Shown: positions 55,769 through 64,000 of the stretch, in pieces
Position numbering within the stretch: the stretch's first letter is position 1
Layout of the letters: every line of letters begins with the position of its first letter
Origin: Volutella citrinella
Taxonomy: Eukaryota > Ascomycota > Sordariomycetes > Hypocreales > Nectriaceae
NCBI GenBank assembly: GCA_034401135.1
Contig: JAWZSP010000003.1
Coordinates: forward strand, 4,464,001-4,528,000
DNA length: 64,000 nucleotides
Direction: 5' to 3'
Position numbers and translations under genes: made by a program
The notes under the pieces: model-generated
The model's input: the letters and a program-made list of their open reading frames with translations, nothing else
Told to the model about the DNA's origin: nothing
Databases searched by the model: none

Positions 55769-57647
55769 ATGGCGGTGCTTCACCAATATGACTACATCTT
55801 CGCCCTAACCACCATCTTCGCCATCCTCGACGCTTGGAACATTGGTAAGACACCCCCCGCTCGCGATAGAGCGACCGGTATGCCAGGCCAGGGTATCTGA
55901 CAGAGGCAGGTGCCAACGATGTCGCCAACTCGTTCGCGACGTCCGTCTCTTCGCGGTCCTTGACCATGAAGCAGGCCATGATGATCGCCGCCGTCTGCGA
56001 GTTCTCTGGTAGCGTTGTTGTCGGATCCCAGGTCGCCGACACTATTCGAAGCAAGATTGTCGACCCCCACCACTTCCAAAGCAACCCGTCGATGCTTCTC
56101 CTGGCCATGATGTGCACCATCATCGGCTCATCTCTCTTCCTCACCTTTGCGACTCGAAACGGCATGCCTGTATCCACCACGCACTCCATCATCGGTGGTA
56201 TTGTCGGAACAGCGACCGCTTCGATTGGTATCAAGCAGGTCAACTGGGGCTGGACGGGCGTGTCACAAGTGTTTGCCGCTTGGATTATTGCCCCAGGCAT
56301 TGCTGGAATCCTTGGCGCCCTCTTGTTCTTCATAACCAAGAAATTCGTCCTCACCCACAGCGCGGCTGTGAAACGGGCCTTTTATTCGATTCCGTTTTAT
56401 ACCTTCCTCACAGTAGCTGCTCTCACTAGTATGCTATGCCACACGGTAGACCCTCTGGACCATGGAAGTGCTGACAGTTGGCAGTGCTCATTGCTTGGAA
56501 GGGAATCCACACGGCCAATATTACCACGGCACAAATTCTCATCTCCATTTTCGTCACTGCCGGAGGCGTGGTTGCTCTCCAGGCCTTCTTCCTGATGCCC
56601 TTCCTCTGGACTCGGATTGTCCGCGAGGATTGGACACTGAAATGGTATCATTTATTCTACGGTCCTGCGCTGTTAAAACGATTGCCTCCACCCCCGACGC
56701 CGGTGGGCTACAAGAAGAGCCAGATCAAAGATTACTACCGAGGCCACCTCACGCGTGAGGAGCTCGACTACGTCCGCGCATCCGAAACTCTGCTAGAATC
56801 AGTCCAAACCTGCGGCGACCAACCACCGAACCTCGACAAGGACGACGACTGGATCCTTCCCCCGCCCGCGACGGCCATCTCGGAGCCCCTTAGCCCCCCC
56901 TCATCACGCGCTAGAACTAGTCAAGAAATTTCCGAGAGCCTGATACCGCCGCGCCCTGGCGGAGCATGGCATTCGTTGCCTGTACTTGCATGGAAGGTCA
57001 ACCGCGTCATGCTCCGGGGTCTCGAGCAAGACGTCATCGCCATGCAGAAGCGAAATGCGGTGCTCAAGTGGGATCTCGAGGACATGCACGCTCGTGCGGA
57101 CCACTTCGACAACCGGGCCGAGTACATGTACTCTGCACTTCAAGTGCTGACAGCAGCGGCGGCATCCTTCACCCACGGCGCCAACGATGTCGGCAACGCT
57201 ATTGCGCCATTCACAACTGCCTACGAGGTCTGGTCAACGGGTGTTATTGCCGACACGGTGACGATCCCGATCTGGGTACTCTGCGTCGGTGGGATTTCCA
57301 TCGTTCTTGGCCTCTTGACATATGGCTACCATGTTATGCGCACGCTGGGTAACAGGCTGACGCTCATTTCGCCCAGCCGCGGGTTCTGCATGGAGCTTGC
57401 GTCGGCCCTGACGGTGCTCATGGCGACGCGCATGTCGCTGCCCATCTCCACGACGCAGTGCATCACGGGTGCCACGGTCGGCGTCGGGCTGGCCAACGGC
57501 GACTGGAAGTGCATCAACCCCAAGCTCGTCGCCTGGATCTACATGGGCTGGATCATCACCGTGCCTGTGACGGCGACGCTCTCCGGGACTCTGATGGCAC
57601 TGATTATCAACGCGCCCCGATGGGACACCCTGCCGGCGGCGCTTTAA
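55769..57647 (+). CDS. pho-4: Na+/phosphate symporter PHO-4 (Pho89/PiT family)
   Basis: Exons 55769-55844, 55910-56428 and 56485-57647 give 585 aa. The two inverted PiT halves each carry the signature: GANDVANSFATSVSSRSLT from residue 26 and GANDVGNAIAPFTTAYE from residue 430. GMPVSTTHSIIGGIVG and RMSLPISTTQCITGATVG are the matching second motifs. About ten to twelve membrane spans flank a large hydrophilic loop of some 180 residues with Pro/Ser-rich sequence and the ALLKRLPPPPTPVGYKK segment. This is the high-affinity, phosphate-repressible importer known from Neurospora pho-4 and yeast PHO89. The first intron splits the first signature right after IG. It converges with the metalloprotease gene. 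Confidence 0.96.
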
Positions 57648-58029
57648 TATTGACGAGACTTGACGACTTTTCTGTTTCTAACACTCTCTGTATGATTTAT
57701 AGCATGGCGTTGGACGGTAGCTCACTGGAAGAGCGGGATTGGGCAAAGATTTATATTGGGATTCAGCCACAGCGGCCTATTTTATATACAGTATACAGTA
57801 TAGAGACCCGATATAGATCGGGGCTACGTAAAGGACGGCGGTTATTGAGACGGAAGATATGTAGCTTGATGCTTGAACAAAGACGAATAACATCTAACAA
57901 TACTGATCGCACCTTGAACCTCAAAACCAGTGCTGAACATTTGAACAGCCCCCGTTGGCAACCCTCCCTCCCGATTTTACCACCGCATGACGACGCATAG
58001 GTGGCCGAAGCATCTTAGGGCCTCGTCTC
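57648..58029. other. Convergent 3' region with small hairpin
   Basis: The 382-bp gap is AT-rich, and a perfect 6-bp stem (CCCGAT/ATCGGG, 57807-57822) with a 4-nt loop lies in the probable PHO-4 3' UTR. The hairpin is too small to call functional. Confidence 0.4.
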
Positions 58030-58938
58030 TCAGGACTCAGGGCAGTGGCCATCGTTGTCGTCTCCGGCATCCTTGTTGGGGGGACGCAGAGGCCCACACC
58101 TTGCCGTCCAATACACTTCATTTGCGAACCAAGAGTAGCTGTCGGCATTATTCAGGGACAGCCCAGTTTGGGCGATGCTGAGAGTTTTGATGATGCCCCA
58201 TGCCTCATCGTCAGTGATGTCGTTCAAGATCTCGCGGACCATGTTCATGTGATGCGTGACCTCGTGGAGGATGATGGAGCCCATTGTTTCCATCTTCCAG
58301 CTCAATGGTCGTACTTTGGACACGTTGGGGGTCACTTGGACGTCGGGATTCACTTGGACGTCGGGGGTCACTTGGACGTCGGGCGTCTCACCCTGGATTG
58401 CGTCCCGCAGTATGTAGTCGCAGTTGATGGCCGGTGCGTTCGGGTACACCCTGTCGATGCCACCGTGATTGAAGCCGCATCCCTCGCAGACGACAACCTG
58501 GGGGTTTGGCTCGTCGTTGTCATAGGATAGGGCCATGGTTGGGCCGTCGCAAATCTTTTCGTTGTGCCCGGGCACCATGGTGGCAGAGCTGAATCCCATG
58601 TTGCCGAGGAGTGCATTGCCGATGTATCTGCCATCGACCTGTGCACCTAGAATCCTCTCAAAGACGGCTTCTTCGTGTCAGTGCCAACCACCACGGGAAG
58701 GTTGTTGATGTGTCTTACCCTTGACTGTGCCCTTGTCGGCAAGGCGAAAGTACCTCAGATAGATTGTATCTTCAGGCCCATTGATGTACGCCAGAGCAGC
58801 TTCGGAGAGCGTCAAGAGGTCTGCAATTCCTTCTGACAGCTGCTGTCTCTGCTGGCGCGTGTAGCCCATGTCAAAGCTGGGTTCCACGGCCAGAGCAGAT
58901 GTGAGGAACAAAGTTGAGATCAATGTCTTGACTAGCAT
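58030..58938 (-). CDS. Secreted HExxH metalloprotease, M35/aspzincin-like
   Basis: Exons on the minus strand are 58938-58719 and 58670-58030, giving 286 aa. Residues 1-17 are a signal peptide (LISTLFLTSALAVEP). The zinc motif HEVTH is at 209-213 in SIILHEVTHHMNM, and D250 in NNADSYSWFANEVYW fits the aspartate third ligand of aspzincins such as deuterolysin. Cysteines in CEGCGF and INCDYI could form disulfides. Just before the catalytic part is a threefold PDVQVT repeat. The acceptor of the single intron is GAAGAAG, so two frame-preserving starts of exon 2 are possible, differing by one residue. A TATAAA lies 97 nt upstream. Extracellular peptidase; substrates unknown. Confidence 0.85.
58331..58384 (-). 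repeat. 18-bp coding minisatellite, three units
   Basis: Three tandem 18-mers (58331-58348, 58349-58366, 58367-58384) differ at one or two bases each. On the minus strand they encode PDVQV followed by T or N. They lie in the metalloprotease gene upstream of the catalytic motif. Confidence 0.9.
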
Positions 58939-60372
58939 GTTGGCGGTATTGATGTTGATGAGAAAGGAGGAGGAGTGCGAATGAATTCCAGAGTTTGTGG
59001 TGCTGAGATTCAACGTCTTCTTTCGCATCATCCCTTTATACTAGTTCTGCAAGGCATTGGTTTCAAGCCGTGTGAGCTGGAAACAGATGCAAGTCAACTT
59101 GCACAGCCCAACTTGAGCTATTCACGAACGGCTTTGGTCTGTCTGCATGGTGTAGGCGGGCATCCCGTCCGTCGGAGAGCATCAGACGAGGGTCATAGCC
59201 ACGGAGGCCCGAGCAGACACCTGCATCACTTAACAGGGAAAAAGTGTGAATTTACAGCCTAGAGATATCTGACTCTAGATGTTGCTCCGCGATACATGAG
59301 TGGTTGATGCGCTATGGTTAAAAATAGTGTGCGCAGCAAGCTATGCTGCGTTCATGCCACCGGCCCGTCCCGTCTGCGAGGACTGGTACCTTTTGGGCGA
59401 CTGTGCCACCACGGTTGAAGCGACTCAAGCCATAAGCTGACGACGAGAAGGCTTGTTGTTATGAAAAGAGACGGACTTTTGTGCGGCACCCATCCAAAGT
59501 GCCATTCGAGATAGCCCCCACCACCACATGGAGTGCCGCGCCGTGGGATGCTGTGATGCTCACGGCAGAAAGGCGTGTGTGCTACAGCCCCAAATTGAAT
59601 AAAAATGTGGCATTTTAAATATAAATGGCATGCGATGAGTAGAAGCTGCCCATTGAGTGAGGTTGAGGAGTGGGCATCCGAAAAGCAGGCCGCATGCAGT
59701 CTTCAGGCTCTGATGGTCGAGACCAAGAGCGCATGTGGCGAAACAACTAGGGCTTCTGAATCATCTGGGCCCAGCGATAGTAATCTTCAATATGGAATCC
59801 CGGGCAGGGGCGTAGGAGGCTTGGGGTAGTGAACCGTGGATTGCAGTTCACATAGTCGCCATCAACCCAAAGTACCCGACCATCACCAAAGTTCTGTGCA
59901 TGTGTGTGCTTCCAGTGCAAAAAGTTCCATCACCCGGTTCAGTCAGCTTATGGAAGTGAGGAAATTATACTTGAGGCTATGCTATGGCCGCAAGGCTCCT
60001 TGAAAGTCAATTCTTCAAAACGCGAATAAGTGCATTTGATTGCTTGGTGCAAGTCTATGGGCATACGCCGTAGAACCTGAGCTTGCACTTCCCGCCCCAG
60101 GCCATAAACAATCAGTATCCCCCCGCTGCGCGCTTGGAATAGGCAATCCGGACCACAAGCCCATAGCAACGAAGTGAGATGCAGCGCATTTTGTTACAGT
60201 GATTCACAGCACGTGATGTGACTTATTGGGGGATTGAAGCAAATGGTACCACGCGGAGGTCGTAGTTGGTCAATTCAGCCGCTGTGATTCACGGAACGGT
60301 GCGACAACAATAGCGTGTCATGGATCGATTGGACGGTCAATAACGGTATTGAAGAGGATGTGGGTATCTAGC
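58939..60372. other. Intergenic stretch upstream of the metalloprotease
   Basis: It carries the TATAAA of the metalloprotease gene near its left end and the 3' flank of the GPI-protein gene at its right. The 1.4 kb between shows only short frames. Confidence 0.5.
59035..59040 (-). promoter_or_regulatory. TATA box of the metalloprotease gene
   Basis: TATAAAGGG on the minus strand lies 97 nt upstream of the start codon, a normal distance for a TATA-driven fungal gene. Confidence 0.55.
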
Positions 60373-61014
60373 TTAAAACAGGCTGACCATGACAATAGAA
60401 GCGGCAAGCAAGGCGGCAGCGACCTGACTCGATGATCGGGAGGCAGAGCTGGGCTTGTCGGTCATGGCTGGCTCACTGGCCGGGGTGGTGGCTGCACCGG
60501 TGGCCTTGTCATCCTTGGGCTTTTCGGTGGTTTTCGTTTCGGGGGTGTTTGTCGGGTTGGGTGTAGTTTCGGCGGCCTTTGTTTCGGCCGTGTTGGTGTT
60601 GGCTCCGGTCGTCTTGGTTTCAACTGCAGCGACATTGCTGGGCAGCTTATACTCGGAGCAGGAGGTTGCCATCGCGCTGAAGCCGTCAAAGGCGCCGTAT
60701 CCATATGCCGTTGCCGTGACCAGGTCACTACTGCACGCGCGAAACACCTCAATGATGATGCTGCTGTGTTTCTTGTGCCAGCTGGCGTACTCGGAGGCGT
60801 AGGACGCGTAAGGGCCAGCCGCGGTTCCCGTCAACTGCTTGATCTCACACGGGTTGGTGATGTGATACTCCTTCGGCAGCCCGGCCACCTCTTCCCCACG
60901 CTCGGGCACGGAGCTCAATTCCTCCATGGCCGCGTTGTAGATGCGTTCGCATTCCGGGCTTTGGGCGGCGACAGCCGAAGCGAGGGCGACGATGGCGGCG
61001 GAAGTGAAGCGCAT
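60373..61014 (-). CDS. Small GPI-anchored Thr-rich cell-surface protein
   Basis: A single exon encodes 213 aa from the ATG at 61014. Residues 1-18 are a signal peptide (AAIVALASAVAAQ). The domain that follows has four cysteines (SPECERIY, TNPCEIKQL, FRACSSDLV, ATSCSEYKL). A Thr/Pro/Glu/Lys-rich stalk (TETKAAETTPNPTNT and similar) follows, then a hydrophobic tail, SQVAAALLAASIVMVSLF, which predicts GPI attachment. This is the build of many fungal wall or membrane proteins. I do not recognise the Cys domain with certainty and give no function. The frame is open far upstream, but the signal peptide fixes this start. TATAAA lies 92 nt upstream. Confidence 0.85.
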   Translation of the reverse strand: MRFTSAAIVALASAVAAQSPECERIYNAAMEELSSVPERGEEVAGLPKEYHITNPCEIKQLTGTAAGPYASYASEYASWHKKHSSIIIEVFRACSSDLVTATAYGYGAFDGFSAMATSCSEYKLPSNVAAVETKTTGANTNTAETKAAETTPNPTNTPETKTTEKPKDDKATGAATTPASEPAMTDKPSSASRSSSQVAAALLAASIVMVSLF

Positions 61015-62294
61015 CTCGAGGTTTGACTGGGGACGAGGGCGTGGGAGGGGAGGTGGAAAGATGAATAGCAGAGATGTCCTTGAGAAATGGATGGCATGGA
61101 GGGGATTTATAGAAACATGAAACACAGGGATGGGATTGCACTGCCCCGACTGTTGGCTCCGTGGTTGTTTCTTGAGAAATTTTCTTGATGGAACGTGCGT
61201 CTTAAATGGAGCAATGGAAACAACAGACGAGACAAGCCAATGCAGAGCGGAGGTTTCCATGCAGTTGGTTGTTGGTCGTCGAGGCTTTGAAACGTTTGGC
61301 AATTTAACACCGATGAGGCTGTGGACCATCCACTGTATGGGGCAATTCTAGTGACTAACACGCCGGCCGGTGATGGCCAGATTGATTGCCGCGCACAGGG
61401 CTGAGCGGAAATTGGCTGGGTCGGAACCAGGGTTCAACCAACATGTCCGATCAACAGAACTGCAACTCCATGGAGAGGGGGGATCTCGAACTTTAGGTGG
61501 AAGGGGGCTCGTGAATAACTGTCTTTTGTATTCACTCAAGCAGGTAGTCTACAAGAAGATGGAGAAGCAAGGGCTGGACGAAGCTTGTTGGATGCAGCAA
61601 GACGAGATGAGAGATGACAGGGTCGTGACCAAACACAGACACGCTAATGGCGCCCAATGCGCCTTATTGTGAAACAGGAAACGCCAACCAACAGATGGGA
61701 CGTTGGCCTTGAATGCGTCTGCTGGTACATCTCGGTGTTATGGGGTGGCAAAGCCGAGCGTGGGAGACAAACAAGCTGGATGGTTCATGGCTGAATTGGA
61801 ATGCGATTCGCGGTATTTAGACAGAGGGAGTCGTCCTGCAAGGGATTCATCTCCTCACAATTGGCGGATTGCTTCCCCGCTCGCCTATTTTGAGCCAAGG
61901 CCCATCACCCATGAGCCTCAAGCCGAGCTATTGGGGCATTCGGTCCAAAAATAGCAGGCAGCTGGAAAGCCATGCGCTGCCAAGGAGAGCGTGATAGGGC
62001 AATCGCCTCCATTACCTACTGCTGTGCAACCGTACGCCCTGCCACACTGATGTCTGATTCGACAGATGCGGACGGCTGTACCACCATGAATCATTAATCC
62101 CGCCGGTGCAACCCTCCCCCGCAGCTCATGCGGACCAGGCCAGCTCATCGATCTGGTCGACTGTCTGCCTTGCTGCCTCCAGCCGCGAGGGTGCGGACTG
62201 GGCTTGCGTGGAATCATGATGCTTCAAACATCACAGCTAGCTGCCTCCAGCTTCAACGACGACAGCGACATGCTCTGCATCTCCACCTCGCGAC
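61015..62294. other. Divergent intergenic region
   Basis: It holds the TATA box of the GPI-protein gene and the upstream region of the Cys-rich orphan. The frames in it lack features, and no gene is supported. Confidence 0.5.
61106..61111 (-). promoter_or_regulatory. TATA box of the GPI-protein gene
   Basis: CTATAAATCC on the minus strand lies 92 nt before the start codon, in line with a TATA box. Confidence 0.55.
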
Positions 62295-64000
62295 ATGTCC
62301 GGAAACGCTGACCCGAGGCCGTGGTACTGTCTCCCGCAGCCGCGGTGCAGGCTGTGCCAGTTTCGCTTGGCAGACGGTGACGAGGTTCTCGCAGGTACAT
62401 CCTCCATCCCCACCATGCATTCTGGGTGTTGTCTTGTTGATTGACCATCGCAGCCATCGACTACCGACGCTTCACCAGCCACTTCGTCTTCCTGCGCAAC
62501 ACCATCGTGCGTGACGACGGCCTGGGCATCGTGCTGCACCTCTGCTGCCACCCCGCGTGCGAGTCCGCCGCCTCCCTGCCCAGCGACGGCGTGCTCTGCT
62601 ACCACGCCGCCTGCTTCAACGCCCGCCGCTGCAGCATCTCGCCCACATTCCTGGCCGCCACCCAGCACCAGTACCTGGCCAGCGCCCACGAGGACGAGCG
62701 GAGAGCGACGCACTTCCGCGTCTCGCTGGGCCTGCTGCTCCGCCAGTCGTGCCCCCACCGGCTGCCCGAGACGCTGTGGCTGCGCATCGCTGGCCTCCTC
62801 GTCCGCGAGTATGCCGTCGTCATGTCGCAGGGCACCGTGCTGCATCAGGGCTGGCCGACTATGGGAGACGTCGTAGACCTTACTCGCTGCGTCTACGCCA
62901 CCTTTGTCATGTTTGAGGGCATCCAGTACCTGCGGAGCCTGACGAACAAGCCCGAGCCTGGCGAGGGGCAGCTCGTGCTTGAGGCTCCGAGGAGTTCGAG
63001 GATTTGTAGCATCCTCATCGGGGAGGACCACCTCGGAGTCCGCGAGATCTCCTTCTTGTCCTCGAACGAGCCGGCCAGCCAGAGGGCCCAATCGGGTGTG
63101 CTGTGGCGGCTGGTGCACAACGACGACGGGCTCTTCAGAGTCAGGACGCGGACAGACGTAAGTCACGCCGGATCACTTCGCGAGACCAACACCAATGGCT
63201 AATGGAGTCGATGCAGGGCGTGAAGCTGAGGGACGTCCAAGATGTGCGACTGCCGCCGGGGCCCAAGCAGCCCACAATCAGCTGGGCGCAACCTGAAATA
63301 TCGGCAAACATGGTTGATCTCGGGGGCCTCTCATCGCCGACGGTGCCTGCGGTTCGTCTTCGCATGCTGTCCATGGATGTCAACTATCCGAGTGTGCTGG
63401 GGTACTCGGTGGCGATAGCCAGGGACAAGATCATTTCGATGCATGCTCATCGGAAAGGTGCAGATAAGTTGTTATATAAGCACGTCGACAACAACTTCGA
63501 CTCAGTCACATGGCTGTATATGCCGCTGGATCAAGGGGAGTACCTGAAGATCCTCTCGCAGCGGACCGCACACCCTACAGGCAAGCTTGCCGAACGGGCT
63601 CTGATGGTGAGTACGGGGAACAGCAACGAGCATGAGCCTTGAGAATCGCTAACTTTCCCAGTTCACGACTGATCGCGGGAGGATGGTCGTCTTTGGGAGA
63701 TACGCAGACACGTCTCCAGACGTCAGGTTCGTGCAGCTCGGCGAGCTTGATAGCGCCCCGTCAAGGATGTTCTTCAACGCATGGGACTCGCTGCAGAATG
63801 CGAGGGAAGTCCGCTACCTTGCCTTTGACGGGCCTCGACAGCTCATCCCTCACCCGCACCCCGCGACGCTGGTTTCTGCATCGGGTCGTCCGCCCTCCGC
63901 CGCCGCCGACGAGCCGTGGTACTTCTCCAGCTGTGTCTCCGGTGACCTAGCAGAAGTGACCGTGGCGCGAAGCCCAAAGTGTCCGCACAGGTCCGTATCT
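62295..64000 (+). CDS. Cys-rich orphan protein, truncated by the window edge
   Basis: Exons 62295-62394, 62454-63157, 63217-63606 and 63662 to the edge encode at least 510 aa; the 3' end is missing. The first exon starts MSGNADPRPWYCLPQPRCRL and continues CQFRLADGDEVLA, a CxxC-like pattern. The second exon adds LHLCCHPACESAAS and CYHAACFNARRCS, so the N-terminal 100 residues could bind zinc. HRLPETLWLRIAGLLVREYAV after that resembles an F-box-like helix pair. The remainder, with GGLSSPTVPAVRLRMLSMD and similar stretches, reads like a large beta-rich domain. All introns are GT-AG and keep the frame, which supports a real gene. I do not recognise the family. Confidence 0.75.

Noticed and set aside
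57807..57822. Perfect 6-bp hairpin in the PHO-4 3' flank
   Set aside because: Too short to separate from chance; no supporting context.
61480..61500. tRNA T-loop-like TTCGAGATCC on the minus strand
   Set aside because: Flanking bases cannot form the T-arm stem, and no A box or acceptor stem is found at the right distance. A similar GGGTTCGAGA at 19680 also fails.

Overview
The window looks like nuclear DNA of a filamentous ascomycete, most likely a Sordariomycete and plausibly Hypocreales. Genes carry short introns (about 45-85 nt) with GTRAGT-type donors and CTRAC branch sites, coding sequence is moderately GC-rich, and products match the usual Pezizomycotina set (APSES factor, Arp1/RO-4, Erv41, DUF3824, 2EXR, DUF3602, PHO-4). 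I see no rRNA, convincing tRNA, CRISPR or autonomous transposon. I reconstructed 22 protein genes with splice sites; the last runs off the right edge. All functional names rest on motif recognition, without database searches.

Layout. 1-4386 has no supportable gene. 4387-8636 holds a divergent pair: an Mbp1-type APSES cell-cycle factor (-) and dynactin Arp1 (+), sharing a 637-bp promoter with a cluster of ACGCG motifs. 8637-22178 is gene-sparse and holds a DUF3602 protein (-), a GPI-anchored GH76 mannosidase of the Dfg5/Dcw1 type (-) and the COPII-vesicle protein Erv41 (+). 22179-31934 is dense: a DUF3824 RS/proline-rich protein (+), an ER DnaJ of Scj1 type (-), the spliceosomal DEAH helicase Prp2/Cdc28 (+) and a 2OG-Fe(II) oxygenase (-).

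33746-45287 is metabolic and accessory: an amino-acid permease (+), a VOC/glyoxalase-fold protein (+), a 2EXR protein (-), a membrane-anchored DUF6454-like protein (-), an OTT_1508-like deaminase (-), a C2H2 zinc-finger gene with an in-frame TAG (+) and an HxGH nucleotidyltransferase (-). A 160-bp foldback repeat ends 11 bp beyond the deaminase stop codon. 48784-57647 returns to core functions: the Rpd3L subunit Rxt3 (+), SDH assembly factor 4 (-) and the Na+/phosphate symporter PHO-4 (+). 58030-64000 has two secreted proteins, an HExxH metalloprotease (-) and a GPI-anchored Thr-rich protein (-), then a 3'-truncated Cys-rich orphan (+).

There is no operon-like cluster. Neighbours are mostly unrelated housekeeping genes, many in divergent or convergent pairs. 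The best regulatory leads are the ACGCG cluster next to the MBF-type gene and a CAGCGTG element upstream of the ER chaperone. The most unusual spots are the foldback element, the deaminase/zinc-finger pair and several introns that could be retained without breaking the frame.
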